A DNA stretch of 22,789 nt from Actinomycetota bacterium (GTDB lineage: Bacteria; Actinomycetota; Actinomycetes; S36-B12; UBA10799). The notes below the pieces were generated by a model. That model saw only the letters and a program-made list of their open reading frames with translations, was not told where the DNA came from and did no database searches. Both the position numbers and the translations under genes were made by a program. The DNA lies in NCBI GenBank assembly GCA_030837445.1, contig JAUPKM010000115.1, positions 1-22,789 of the forward strand, read 5' to 3'. Below are positions 1 through 8,546 of the stretch, piece after piece (the stretch's first letter is position 1; each line of letters opens with the position of its first letter).

Positions 1-1277
1 GCAACCTTGGCCATTTGCGCCCCTGGAAACTGGCGCATCCGGGCGCCCAGATCGCAGTGGGGGGCTGCCTGGCACAGAAGGATCGCAGCGAGATCTTGAG
101 GCGCGCCCCTTGGGTGGATGTTGTGTTCGGGACTCACAACATCGGCAGCCTGCCGGTCCTGCTCGAGCGGGCGCGGATCGCGGAGGAAGCACAGCTGGAA
201 ATCCTCGAAGCCCTGGAAGTATTTCCGTCCACCTTGCCGAGTCGCCGCGATGCTGACCATGCGGCCTGGGTGTCGATCAGTGTCGGCTGCAACAACACCT
301 GCACCTTCTGCATCGTGCCAGCGCTGCGCGGCAAGGAACGCGACCGTCGGCCGCCAGAGATCCTGACCGAGATCGAGGCGTTGGTCGACGATGGGGTCGT
401 GGAGGTCACATTGCTGGGCCAGAACGTCAACGCCTATGGCAGTGACTTCGGTGAGCCAAGCGCTTTCGCGGAACTGCTGCGCGCGTGCGGTCGGATTGAC
501 GGATTGCGGCGGGTACGATTCACCAGCCCGCATCCGAGGGACTTCTCCGACGATGTCATCGCGGCGATGGCTGAGACCGACAACGTTATGCCGCACCTGC
601 ACATGCCACTGCAATCGGGCAGCGACTCGGTGCTGCGTCGAATGCGCCGCAGCTACCGTCGCGACCGCTTTCTGAACATCATCGAGCGGGTGCGCTCGAG
701 CCTGCCGGCAGCGGCCATCACCACCGACATCATCGTTGGATTCCCCGGTGAGACCGAACAGGATTTCGTCGACACCCTCGACGTGGTCCGGGAAGCGCGA
801 TTCGCCGGTGCCTACACATTCCAGTACTCCAAGCGCCCCGGCACACCGGCAGCCACGATGGCCGAGCAAGTCCCCGCCGAGGTGGTGTCGGAGCGGTACC
901 TGCGGCTGGTCGAGGTAGCCGACGACGTCGCCTGGGCTGAGAACCGGACACTGCTGGGGACGCAGGTAGAAGTGATGGTGAATGCCGGGCATGGTCGTAA
1001 GGATGCGGCCGCCGACCGAATCTCTGGACGGTCCGCGGACAACCGGCTCGTCCACCTCAATCCGGCGGCCGGGCAGTTCGCTCCGGGAGACCTGCTGACC
1101 GCCACTGTTACCCACGCCGCCCCGCACCATCTGGTGGCAGATTCCGACGTTGGACTGGTCTGGCGGCGGCCAGCGCGGTCGACGACCTGTGGGGGATCGA
1201 GCCAGTCAACGATCTCGGTGACGGCCCCGGTCAACCTGGGAATGCCACTCCGGACGAAGTCGCCGCCGCCGCAGTGA
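1..1277 (+). CDS. miaB: tRNA-2-methylthio-N6-dimethylallyladenosine synthase MiaB (5' end missing)
   Basis: Radical-SAM methylthiotransferase that adds a methylthio group to i6A37 of tRNAs. The reading frame is open from base 3, so the true start lies upstream of the window. The visible part begins inside the N-terminal UPF0004 domain, whose third conserved cysteine is seen in GGCLAQ; the first two are off the window. The radical-SAM cluster motif CNNTCTFC lies about 92-99 residues after base 15. A TRAM-like tRNA-binding domain follows near residues 310-375. The tail carries an LGMP motif like that of other actinobacterial MiaB proteins, which argues against a frameshift at the end. The stop overlaps the miaA start as GTGA, so translation is probably coupled. 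MiaA makes the i6A substrate, so the pairing is functional as well as positional. Confidence 0.95.
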   Translation, partial: NLGHLRPWKLAHPGAQIAVGGCLAQKDRSEILRRAPWVDVVFGTHNIGSLPVLLERARIAEEAQLEILEALEVFPSTLPSRRDADHAAWVSISVGCNNTCTFCIVPALRGKERDRRPPEILTEIEALVDDGVVEVTLLGQNVNAYGSDFGEPSAFAELLRACGRIDGLRRVRFTSPHPRDFSDDVIAAMAETDNVMPHLHMPLQSGSDSVLRRMRRSYRRDRFLNIIERVRSSLPAAAITTDIIVGFPGETEQDFVDTLDVVREARFAGAYTFQYSKRPGTPAATMAEQVPAEVVSERYLRLVEVADDVAWAENRTLLGTQVEVMVNAGHGRKDAAADRISGRSADNRLVHLNPAAGQFAPGDLLTATVTHAAPHHLVADSDVGLVWRRPARSTTCGGSSQSTISVTAPVNLGMPLRTKSPPPQ

Positions 1278-2227
1278 CCGTTGACGTCGTTGCCGTCGTC
1301 GGCGCCACCGGCACCGGCAAGTCTGAACTCGGAGTGGGTCTGGCTCAGGCGCTGGACGGAGAGGTCATCAACGCCGACTCGATGCAGTTGTACCGCGGGA
1401 TGGATATCGGCACTGCCAAACTGAACCAGGTTGAGCGGCGAGGCGTCCCTCATCACTTGCTCGATATCTGGAATGTCGACCGGGCAGCGAACGTGGCGGA
1501 GTATCAAAAGTTGGCGCGCGCGGCCATCGCCGAGACAGCAGCCCGGGGCAGACTGCCCATCTTGGTCGGGGGCTCGGGGCTATACCTACGTGCGGTCATT
1601 GATGATCTGCAGTTCCCTGGCACCAATCCGCAACTGCGCCTCGAGTTACAGCAGGAGTGTGACCGGCTCGGGTCGGAGGCCTTGCATGCGCGACTCGCCG
1701 CCATCGATCCGGCGGCTGCAGCAGCGATCCTGCCCAGCAACGCGCGGCGGGTGATCCGAGCCCTCGAGGTAGGGCTGATGTCGGGTGGTCCATTTCGGGC
1801 CACTCTGCCGGCGCCTCGGCCGGTGCTGGCGGCGCTGACCATCGGTTTGGAGGTGCCTCGTGCCGTGCTGAACGCGCGGCTCGCGGATCGAGCGGATGCC
1901 ATGTTCGAGCGCGGTCTTGTCGGTGAGGTTGAGTCTCTTGAAGGTCTCGCGGGGAGCCCCACAGCGTCGCGCGCCCTCGGGTATCGCCAGGTCCTCGATT
2001 TCCTCGCCGGCCGCGGTGATCTGTCACAGGCCGTTGCGGACACGGTGACCGCGACCCGCAAGTTCGCGCGCCGACAAGTGTCATGGTTCCGTCGCGATAA
2101 GTCGGTCAGGTGGCTCGATGCGGCCGACCCACGGCTGCTGACGATGACGGTGGCACTCGCGCAGACGGCAGGCGTCCGGAGCGACCGGCAGCGCCCGAAA
2201 AGTCCCTCCGGCCAGAGTGACGACTAG
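1274..2227 (+). CDS. miaA: tRNA dimethylallyltransferase MiaA
   Basis: Transfers a dimethylallyl group from DMAPP to N6 of A37 in tRNAs that read codons starting with U. The product of 317 residues is the usual length. It shows the P-loop GATGTGKS (residues 10-17), the DSMQLYRGMDIGTAK block (35-49), HHLLDIW, the GGSGLYLRA block and a C-terminal RKFARRQVSWFRRD segment, all typical of the family. The GTG start overlaps the miaB stop by four bases. MiaB then acts on the MiaA product, so the two genes form a two-step anticodon-loop modification unit. The stop is TAG. Confidence 0.96.
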   Translation: MTVDVVAVVGATGTGKSELGVGLAQALDGEVINADSMQLYRGMDIGTAKLNQVERRGVPHHLLDIWNVDRAANVAEYQKLARAAIAETAARGRLPILVGGSGLYLRAVIDDLQFPGTNPQLRLELQQECDRLGSEALHARLAAIDPAAAAAILPSNARRVIRALEVGLMSGGPFRATLPAPRPVLAALTIGLEVPRAVLNARLADRADAMFERGLVGEVESLEGLAGSPTASRALGYRQVLDFLAGRGDLSQAVADTVTATRKFARRQVSWFRRDKSVRWLDAADPRLLTMTVALAQTAGVRSDRQRPKSPSGQSDD

Positions 2228-2230
2228 GCT
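2225..2230 (+). promoter_or_regulatory. possible -10 box (TAGGCT) for a leaderless CoA-transferase transcript
   Basis: TAGGCT overlaps the miaA stop codon and ends six bases before the ATG of the CoA-transferase gene, which has no Shine-Dalgarno sequence. TANNNT at this distance from a start codon is the usual layout of leaderless actinobacterial transcripts. I see no good -35 element, so this is inference only. Confidence 0.3.
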
Positions 2231-2236
2231 TGCCCC

Positions 2237-3397
2237 ATGTCAGGCGCTCTCGAGGGAATCCTGGTCGCGGACTTCACCCGTGTGCTGGCCGGGCCGTACG
2301 CCACCATGCTGTTGGCAGATTTCGGAGCTGACGTCATCAAAGTGGAGCGACCCCCGGCGGGTGATGACACGCGCGCCTGGGGCCCTCCCTATACCCCCGA
2401 TGGCCAGGCGACGTACTTCCAGTCGGTGAATCGCAACAAGCGCAGCGTGGCGCTGGACATGAAGGACGACGAAGATCGGTGGTTGGCGCGGGAACTCGCG
2501 GATCGGGCCGACGTCGTCGTGCACAATCTGCGGCCGGGCACGATGGAACGGTGGGGGCTCGGGTTCGAGCAGTTGTCGGAGCATCGGCCGGAGCTCGTCT
2601 ACTGCGCCATCTCGGGATTCGGTTCCGGGGTCGGCGCGGCCCTGCCGGGCTACGACCTGCTTGCCCAGGCTGTGGGCGGCCTGATGTCGATGACGGGCGA
2701 GCCGGGCAGTCCGACGAAGGTGGGGGTGGCGATCGTGGACGTCATCACCGGCTTGCATGCCGACATCGGCATCCTCGCGGCCCTCCGACACCGAGACCAG
2801 ACCGGCGTGGGGCAATTGGTGGAGGTGGACCTGCTCACGTCATTGCTGTCTTCGCTGGTGAATCACGCCTCTGCATATGTCACCGGCGGGGTATTGCCGG
2901 TGGCGACCGGCAACGCCCACACCTCGATCGCGCCCTATCAGCCGGTCCCGACCAGGGATCGGCCGCTGGTGCTGGCGGTCGGCAATGACGGTCAGTTCGG
3001 CCGACTCTGCCAAGTCGTGGGCAGACCCGGGTTGGCGTCGGACGAGAGATTTGACACCAACGCCGCGCGGGTCCGCAACCGCGTTGAACTGATCGCCGAA
3101 CTGACCCCTGCGCTCGCAGACCGCGACGCCGACGAGTGGCAGGGACTACTCACCGCGGCAGGGGTGCCATGCGGGCCGATCAACGACATCCGTGCCGCCT
3201 TCGACCTTGCCGCATCGCTCGGATTGGAGCCGACCTCAACCTATGAGTCGGACGGTGGAGGGGGCGGGGACGGTGCGTCCACCACGAGTGACCCGATCCG
3301 GTTGTCGAGCACTCCTGCTCGGTACCGGACGCCGCCGGCCGGGATGGGTGCCGACTCGGATGAGGTCAAGGCGTGGTTACGACGGGACCGGTCATGA
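2237..3397 (+). CDS. CaiB/BaiF-type (class III) CoA-transferase
   Basis: Family III CoA-transferase of 386 residues, expected to move CoA between organic acids through an aspartyl-CoA intermediate; the substrates cannot be read from sequence. The N-terminal segment with DFTRVLAGPYATMLLADFGADVIKVERP (described in part: residues 12-39) is the family signature. NRNKRSVALD follows at 66-75, and PGYDLLAQA carries the likely nucleophile Asp140. The C-terminal AGVPCGPINDI segment is also typical. It starts nine bases after miaA and its TGA overlaps the dapF ATG (ATGA). A metabolic CoA-transferase between tRNA modification and lysine biosynthesis genes is not part of the mycobacterial order I know. 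No Shine-Dalgarno sequence precedes the start. A short Gly-rich stretch near residues 340-346 looks like a flexible loop. Confidence 0.92.
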   Translation: MSGALEGILVADFTRVLAGPYATMLLADFGADVIKVERPPAGDDTRAWGPPYTPDGQATYFQSVNRNKRSVALDMKDDEDRWLARELADRADVVVHNLRPGTMERWGLGFEQLSEHRPELVYCAISGFGSGVGAALPGYDLLAQAVGGLMSMTGEPGSPTKVGVAIVDVITGLHADIGILAALRHRDQTGVGQLVEVDLLTSLLSSLVNHASAYVTGGVLPVATGNAHTSIAPYQPVPTRDRPLVLAVGNDGQFGRLCQVVGRPGLASDERFDTNAARVRNRVELIAELTPALADRDADEWQGLLTAAGVPCGPINDIRAAFDLAASLGLEPTSTYESDGGGGGDGASTTSDPIRLSSTPARYRTPPAGMGADSDEVKAWLRRDRS

Positions 3398-4272
3398 GCG
3401 CAGACGGGATCCCGTTCAGCAAGGGTCACGGCACCGGCAACGATTTCGTACTCCTGCCCGACCCCGATGGCCTGCTGGATATCGGGACCGAACAGGTCAA
3501 GGCAGTATGTGACCGCCACTTCGGCATCGGCGCAGACGGTGTGCTGCGGGTCGTCCGCAGTGAGCGGACCCAGGAGGGGGCTGCCCACGGCAGAGGTGCA
3601 CCCGAATGGTTCATGGACTACCGCAACGCCGATGGCTCGCTGGCCCTGATGTGTGGCAACGGCATCCGGGTCTTCGCGCGCTTCCTTGTGGACAGCGGCT
3701 TGGCTTCGCCGGGGAGTCATGAGATTCTGACCCGAGGCGGGGTGCGACGAGTTGAGGTCGGGGCCGGCGGGGACATCGGGGTCGACATGGGCGCGGTGAC
3801 CCGAGAGGGCTACCACGGGGTCGTGACCGTCACCCTGGCCGGAGCTTGCTGGTCCGGTCGAGGACTGGGAATGCCCAATCCACACGCAGTTGTGATCGTG
3901 GACGACCTGGAAGCCCTGCCGACGCGACTTCCAGAACCTGAGGTCGGCCCGGCGTCGATGTATCCCGATGGCGTCAACGTGGAGTTCGTCCAGGTGCTTG
4001 CGTCAGTTGCGGGGGGACCGGCGCACATCCGGATGCGAGTCCACGAACGAGGCTCGGCAGAGACGTTGTCGTGTGGCACCGGCGCGTGCGCTGCGGGGGT
4101 GGTGGCGGCTGAGCGTCTGGGGCTTCCGGTGGACAGCGACATTCGGGTGGAGGTGCCAGGTGGCACTCTGGTGGTAGCGCGACGCCCCGGCGACCGGGTC
4201 CACCTGGCCGGGCCAGCCGAACTCGTCGCCGACGGAGTCATCCGTGCGGACTGGTGGAAGGACCACTCATGA
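3394..4272 (+). CDS. dapF: diaminopimelate epimerase DapF
   Basis: Interconverts LL- and meso-diaminopimelate, which feed lysine and peptidoglycan synthesis. The ATG at 3394 overlaps the stop of the preceding gene, and the protein from there is 292 residues, normal for the family. The N-terminal KGHGTGNDFV motif is present. The two catalytic cysteines are Cys87 in MCGNGIR and Cys227 in SCGTGACAAGV. The DYRNADGS and GMPNPH motifs are also there. An in-frame GTG seven codons upstream lies inside the preceding gene and is less likely as start. The stop overlaps the next gene as ATGA. miaA-dapF-hflX proximity is conserved in Mycobacterium, which supports the assignment. Confidence 0.97.
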   Translation: MSADGIPFSKGHGTGNDFVLLPDPDGLLDIGTEQVKAVCDRHFGIGADGVLRVVRSERTQEGAAHGRGAPEWFMDYRNADGSLALMCGNGIRVFARFLVDSGLASPGSHEILTRGGVRRVEVGAGGDIGVDMGAVTREGYHGVVTVTLAGACWSGRGLGMPNPHAVVIVDDLEALPTRLPEPEVGPASMYPDGVNVEFVQVLASVAGGPAHIRMRVHERGSAETLSCGTGACAAGVVAAERLGLPVDSDIRVEVPGGTLVVARRPGDRVHLAGPAELVADGVIRADWWKDHS

Positions 4273-5057
4273 GTACATACCTGCAGCGCAGCCCGGATCG
4301 ACCGATCTTGGAGTTGGTGGACTTCGCCCGGCATGTCGCCCCGGCCATCGGTCGGCTCGGTGGAGCCTGGATGTTGTCGAACAATGCCAAGCAGGCCGCC
4401 CGGCAGTTGGGTATCAAGGGTTGGCCCGCGTATATCAAGGGTCGCGGCAGTGTGCTCGGGGACGTCGACGCCGACGTGGTCAACGCCTGCTTCGGGTTCT
4501 TTGAGAGCACGTTGATCCAGGCTGGCTGGTCGGCGCCTTGTCAACTGTCGATCAACGAGATCGAGTCGGTGTACGCCCACGCCTGTCGAGAGTGGAGCCG
4601 CGAGCGGCTGTCGGATTTCGCCGACCTTGCGCGGCTGACCGAGCTGCTCGGGTCCGTCAGCGACGCCGCACCGGTCTCCGGTCTGCCGCTGTTCGCAGGT
4701 TGGCGCGCGGTCCCGCGCTCAGCCGATTTGCCCGGAATGCTCGGTCAGCGCCTTCATGAGCTCCGCGAGCTGAGGGGCGGTCTGCATCTCGTGGCGGTGT
4801 TGGCGAGCGGACTGACCCCGCTCGAGGCGATCGCAGCTGGACCGGGTGGGTCAGGCAACGCCACCTTTTTCGGGTGGGATGAGGCCGAGATTCCGCCTCC
4901 GGCGGTGATAGCGGCGATAGGTCCTCAGCGCGCCAGGGCGGAGGACCTCACCGATGAGATGGTCGCTCCCAGTTGGGCCGTACTCGAACACGGTGACCGG
5001 GCGGAACTAGCCGAGTTGCTCGAGGCAGCGCTGGCGCACGCCGAATCGAGGGTCTGA
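4269..5057 (+). CDS. SCO6745-like protein of unknown function
   Basis: A predicted soluble protein of 262 residues with no signal peptide or membrane segment. It resembles the actinobacterial SCO6745 family, often described as having a winged-helix-like fold. The matching pattern is a GIKGWPAYIKGRG..LG.V stretch (residues 48-64), then ADVVNACFGFF (68-78), and a later PLFAGWRAVP...L...LHELRELRGGLHLVAVLASGL block. I recognise the pattern but not a function. The start is the ATG in the ATGA overlap with dapF; an in-frame GTG at 4254 lies inside dapF. It ends two bases before the hflX start, so it is probably co-translated with dapF and hflX. The family match is from memory and a profile search would settle it. 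Confidence 0.75.
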   Translation: MSTYLQRSPDRPILELVDFARHVAPAIGRLGGAWMLSNNAKQAARQLGIKGWPAYIKGRGSVLGDVDADVVNACFGFFESTLIQAGWSAPCQLSINEIESVYAHACREWSRERLSDFADLARLTELLGSVSDAAPVSGLPLFAGWRAVPRSADLPGMLGQRLHELRELRGGLHLVAVLASGLTPLEAIAAGPGGSGNATFFGWDEAEIPPPAVIAAIGPQRARAEDLTDEMVAPSWAVLEHGDRAELAELLEAALAHAESRV

Positions 5058-5059
5058 CG

Positions 5060-6451
5060 TTGGTGGAGCCGGACTCGCTGGACCTGGAGGAGCGAGCGGC
5101 CTTACGCCGGGTGGCCGGGCTTTCGACTGAGCTTGAGGACATCACCGAGGTCGAGTACCGCCAGGTCCGGCTTGAACGGGTCGTCCTCGTCGGAGTATGG
5201 ACGGAAGGGAGTTGGGAGCAGGCGCAGGCATCCATGCGTGAACTGGCGCTACTGTCCGAGACTGCCGGCTCGCTGGTGCTGGAAGGGCTCGTGCAGCGTC
5301 GATCCAAACCTGACACGGCAACCTACATCGGTTCCGGCAAGGCTGCCGAGTTGCGTGACGTCGTGTTGGCGACCGGCGCCGATACCGTCATCTGTGATGG
5401 CGAACTGACCCCGGGTCAACTCCGCAAGCTGGAAGCGATCGTAAAGGTCAAGGTGGTGGATCGCACCTGGCTTATCCTCGATATCTTTGCCCAGCATGCC
5501 CGCAGCAGGGAAGGCAAGGCGCAAGTCTCGCTGGCTCAGATGGAGTACCTGCTTCCCCGGCTACGAGGCTGGGGTGAGTCGTTGTCGAGACAAGCCGGTG
5601 GCCGGGCGGGCGGCGCGACCGGGGGCGTCGGAACTCGGGGACCGGGTGAGACGAAGATCGAGACTGACCGACGGCGAATCAGGGCGCAGATGTCCAAGCT
5701 GCGCCGTGAATTGGTCGGAATGACGGCGGTCCGACGCACTCAGCGCGGTCGCCGGCGGTCAAGTGCTACTCCTGCGGTTGCGATAGCCGGCTACACCAAC
5801 GCTGGCAAGTCCAGCGTCCTCAACCGGTTGACAGGTGCGGGGGTGCTGGTGGAGGACGCGTTGTTCGCCACCCTCGATCCGACCGTGCGACGGATACGGC
5901 TGCCTTCGCTGCGGGAGGTGACCGTGAGCGACACCGTCGGTTTCGTGAGGCATCTGCCCCATCAGCTTGTCGAGGCCTTCAGATCCACGTTGGAGGAGGT
6001 CGGGGAGGCGGACGTGATCGTGCACATCGTCGACGGCGCCGAGCACACCCCGGAGGATCAACTGTCCGCAGTCAGGGAAGTACTGAGCTCGCTGGGAGTC
6101 GCCGAACATCCGGAGATCGTGGTGTTGAACAAGGCCGACGTGGCCGATCCGGCGGTCGTCGCTCGAATGAGGCATTTGGTACCGGGACTGGTCGTTGTCT
6201 CGGCGAAGACCGGCGAGGGTTTCGAGGACTTGCGCGCCGCCATCGATGCCGCTTTGCCGCAGCCGCCGGTGACGGTCGACATCCTGGTGCCGTACGGCCG
6301 GGGGGACCTACTCGCGCGCGTTCACGCTGAGGGAGAAGTCACCTTCCTTGAACACACCGACACCGGAACCCATGTGGTCGCGGCCGTCCCCGCAGATCTT
6401 GCGGACAGACTGACTGGTCCCGCTGAGGCGTCGGACTCGACGGGTGTCTGA
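5060..6451 (+). CDS. hflX: ribosome-associated GTPase HflX
   Basis: Translation-factor-class GTPase that binds the 50S subunit and splits stalled or heat-damaged ribosomes. The 463-residue product has the N-terminal HflX domain with YIGSGKAAEL (residues 89-98), the Gly/Arg-rich linker with GTRGPGETKIETDRRRI (191-207), and the G domain. G1 is GYTNAGKS (244-251), G3 DTVGF (291-295), G4 NKAD (357-360) and G5 SAK (381-383). The start is TTG at 5060 or GTG at 5063; a GAGGG element at 5048-5052 sits seven bases before the TTG. The gene follows the SCO6745-like gene by two bases and its stop overlaps the helicase start by eight bases. In mycobacteria HflX has been linked to macrolide tolerance, which may or may not apply here. 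Confidence 0.97.
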   Translation: MVEPDSLDLEERAALRRVAGLSTELEDITEVEYRQVRLERVVLVGVWTEGSWEQAQASMRELALLSETAGSLVLEGLVQRRSKPDTATYIGSGKAAELRDVVLATGADTVICDGELTPGQLRKLEAIVKVKVVDRTWLILDIFAQHARSREGKAQVSLAQMEYLLPRLRGWGESLSRQAGGRAGGATGGVGTRGPGETKIETDRRRIRAQMSKLRRELVGMTAVRRTQRGRRRSSATPAVAIAGYTNAGKSSVLNRLTGAGVLVEDALFATLDPTVRRIRLPSLREVTVSDTVGFVRHLPHQLVEAFRSTLEEVGEADVIVHIVDGAEHTPEDQLSAVREVLSSLGVAEHPEIVVLNKADVADPAVVARMRHLVPGLVVVSAKTGEGFEDLRAAIDAALPQPPVTVDILVPYGRGDLLARVHAEGEVTFLEHTDTGTHVVAAVPADLADRLTGPAEASDSTGV

Positions 6452-8546
6452 ATCCCAGTCGGCTAAGCCGAAGCTTGGGCTTGGGGACACGCACGAGAGC
6501 CAGCAAGGGTCCGGCGCCGGCGGACCCGACTCGACGGCGCCGAGCACTGCACCCAACGCAGAGTTGGACGTGAGCGTCAAGGAACTGCTAGACGTCGTAG
6601 TTGCAGGGCTGAGTGGCGAGGACCGACCCGGTCAACAGTCGATGGTGCAGTGTGTGGCACGTGCCATGTCGACCAAATCCAAGGCGCTCATCCAGGCCGG
6701 AACAGGGACAGGGAAGTCGATCGGCTACCTCGTTCCGGCGATCTCGCACGTGCAGAGCGGTGGTGGAAGGGTGATTGTCGCCACCGCCACACTTGCACTC
6801 CAGCACCAACTTGTGAACCGTGACCTTCCTGCGATCGCCGGGGCCATCGACGCCGCAGGTCGGGCGCCGCTGGCCTTTGCGGTGTTGAAGGGCCGTGCGA
6901 ACTACGTGTGTAAGCAGCGACTGCAGGATCCACTCGGAGACGGCGAGCAGCTGGAACTCGAACCCGTGTCTGCGCGGGTAGCCGGCAGGTTGGAGTCGGA
7001 CGCGGCCAGGTTGCGAGAGTGGGCCGAGACCTCGACGACCGGCGATCGGGACGAGCTCGATGAGATCGACGCGCGGGTGTGGCGGGCGTATTCGGTCAAT
7101 GCGCGGGAATGTATCGGCGCCAGCGCGTGTCCGTTCGGCGGCGAATGCTTTGCGGAGCGGGCCCGGGCGGTCGCCGCTGAGGCCGATATTGTCGTGACCA
7201 ACCACGCGATGCTTGCTTTGGACGCGTTGGAGAACGTCCCCGTGTTGCCGGAGCACGACACTGTCGTGGTGGACGAAGGTCATGAGCTGGCCGACCGCGC
7301 CACTGCCGCAGTCACGACCGAATTGAGTGCGGGACAGGTGTCCCGGCTACCTGCAGGTGCGCGTCGGCTGCTGGATTCGGACACGATCGACATGCTCGAG
7401 TCCGCCGGCACGGCGTTGGCCGAGCAACTTTTCAGCTGCGAGGGCAGAATCACGGCGCTGCCGGACGGGCTGCGCTCGGCGCTGGCCGGAGTGCGCGACG
7501 CCACCCATCGGGGGTTGACCGAGATCGGCAGCGCCAAAGACGCCGACCCGGATGCGACCGCCCGTCGACAGCGGGTGCGGACGGCGCTAGAAGACACGCA
7601 CGACGTTGCCGGGCAGATGCTCGCCACGGGCGACGAGGATGTGTTGTGGGTTGACCGAGGTGGGGGAAGTCGACCACCGACGATAAGGCTCGCGCCGATG
7701 AGCGTGGCCGGCCCGTTGCGGGAGGGTCTGATGGCCGATCGGGCCGTCATCCTGACCAGCGCAACCCTGAGTCTCGGTGGGGACTTTGCCCACGTGGCCC
7801 GCAGCGTAGGTCTATCCGTCGACGACCGGGATGGCCAAGGACCGCTGGCCTGGACCGCCCTCGATGTCGGATCGCCCTTCAGCTTCGACACCCAAGGCAT
7901 CCTGTATCTGGCCGCAGACCTGCCCCGACCGGGCCGCGACGGCCCAAGTCAGGCGAGTTTGGACACGCTGGCGGAACTCGTGAGTGCGGCCGGTGGGCGA
8001 ACGCTTGCGCTTTTCTCAAGTTGGCGTGGTGTCGACGCCGCGGCAGAGCGGTTGGCCGACTGCGAGGATGTCTCGCTCCTAGTCCAGCAGCGAGGCGATG
8101 CAGTCGGCTCGCTGGTGCGCAGATTTGCAGACGAGCCGTCGTCGGTCCTCGTGGGGACGCTTTCGCTCTGGCAAGGGGTGGATGTACCGGGAAACTCGTG
8201 CATCCTGGTGGTGATCGACAAGATTCCCTTCCCGCGCCCGGACGACCCGATGATCCAGGCACGTGCTGAGCGTGTGGAACGACACGGGGGCAACGGTTTC
8301 ACCGCAGTCTCAGTGCCCCGCGCCGGGCTGTTGCTCGCGCAAGGCGTTGGCCGCCTGATCCGCACCAGCAACGACCGCGGGGTGGTTGCGATCTTGGATC
8401 CGAGGATGACCACAGCCGGCTACGGGTCGTTTCTGGTGCGCTCGCTTCCGCCATTCTGGATCACCCGGGACAAGGAATCCGTGCTCGGCTCCCTGGCCCG
8501 GTTGGCCGCTGATATCACAACGACTAGCCGATCAGATCCGCCGTAG
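6444..8546 (+). CDS. dinG: DinG/XPD-type iron-sulfur ATP-dependent DNA helicase
   Basis: Superfamily 2 helicase of 700 residues, expected to unwind DNA 5'-3' and to resolve structures such as R-loops in repair. Walker A is AGTGTGKS (residues 85-92) and the DEAH-type box is DEGH (277-280). Between them four cysteines (156, 223, 229, 235) are spaced as in the [4Fe-4S] domain of DinG/XPD proteins. VVTNHAML follows at 250-257, and motif VI is QGVGRLIRTSNDRG near the C-terminus. The first 45 residues are polar and low-complexity. The GTG start overlaps the hflX stop by eight bases and lacks a clear Shine-Dalgarno sequence. The 3' end overlaps that of lexA by 15 bases on the opposite strand. I found no LexA box just upstream, so SOS control of this gene is not shown. 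Among DinG, YoaA and other paralogs the exact symbol is uncertain. Confidence 0.92.
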   Translation: MSESQSAKPKLGLGDTHESQQGSGAGGPDSTAPSTAPNAELDVSVKELLDVVVAGLSGEDRPGQQSMVQCVARAMSTKSKALIQAGTGTGKSIGYLVPAISHVQSGGGRVIVATATLALQHQLVNRDLPAIAGAIDAAGRAPLAFAVLKGRANYVCKQRLQDPLGDGEQLELEPVSARVAGRLESDAARLREWAETSTTGDRDELDEIDARVWRAYSVNARECIGASACPFGGECFAERARAVAAEADIVVTNHAMLALDALENVPVLPEHDTVVVDEGHELADRATAAVTTELSAGQVSRLPAGARRLLDSDTIDMLESAGTALAEQLFSCEGRITALPDGLRSALAGVRDATHRGLTEIGSAKDADPDATARRQRVRTALEDTHDVAGQMLATGDEDVLWVDRGGGSRPPTIRLAPMSVAGPLREGLMADRAVILTSATLSLGGDFAHVARSVGLSVDDRDGQGPLAWTALDVGSPFSFDTQGILYLAADLPRPGRDGPSQASLDTLAELVSAAGGRTLALFSSWRGVDAAAERLADCEDVSLLVQQRGDAVGSLVRRFADEPSSVLVGTLSLWQGVDVPGNSCILVVIDKIPFPRPDDPMIQARAERVERHGGNGFTAVSVPRAGLLLAQGVGRLIRTSNDRGVVAILDPRMTTAGYGSFLVRSLPPFWITRDKESVLGSLARLAADITTTSRSDPP

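Noticed and set aside
1160..1277. A frameshift at the end of miaB, suspected from the unusual tail
   Set aside because: The tail keeps an LGMP motif at the place seen in other actinobacterial MiaB proteins, and the stop makes a clean overlap with miaA.
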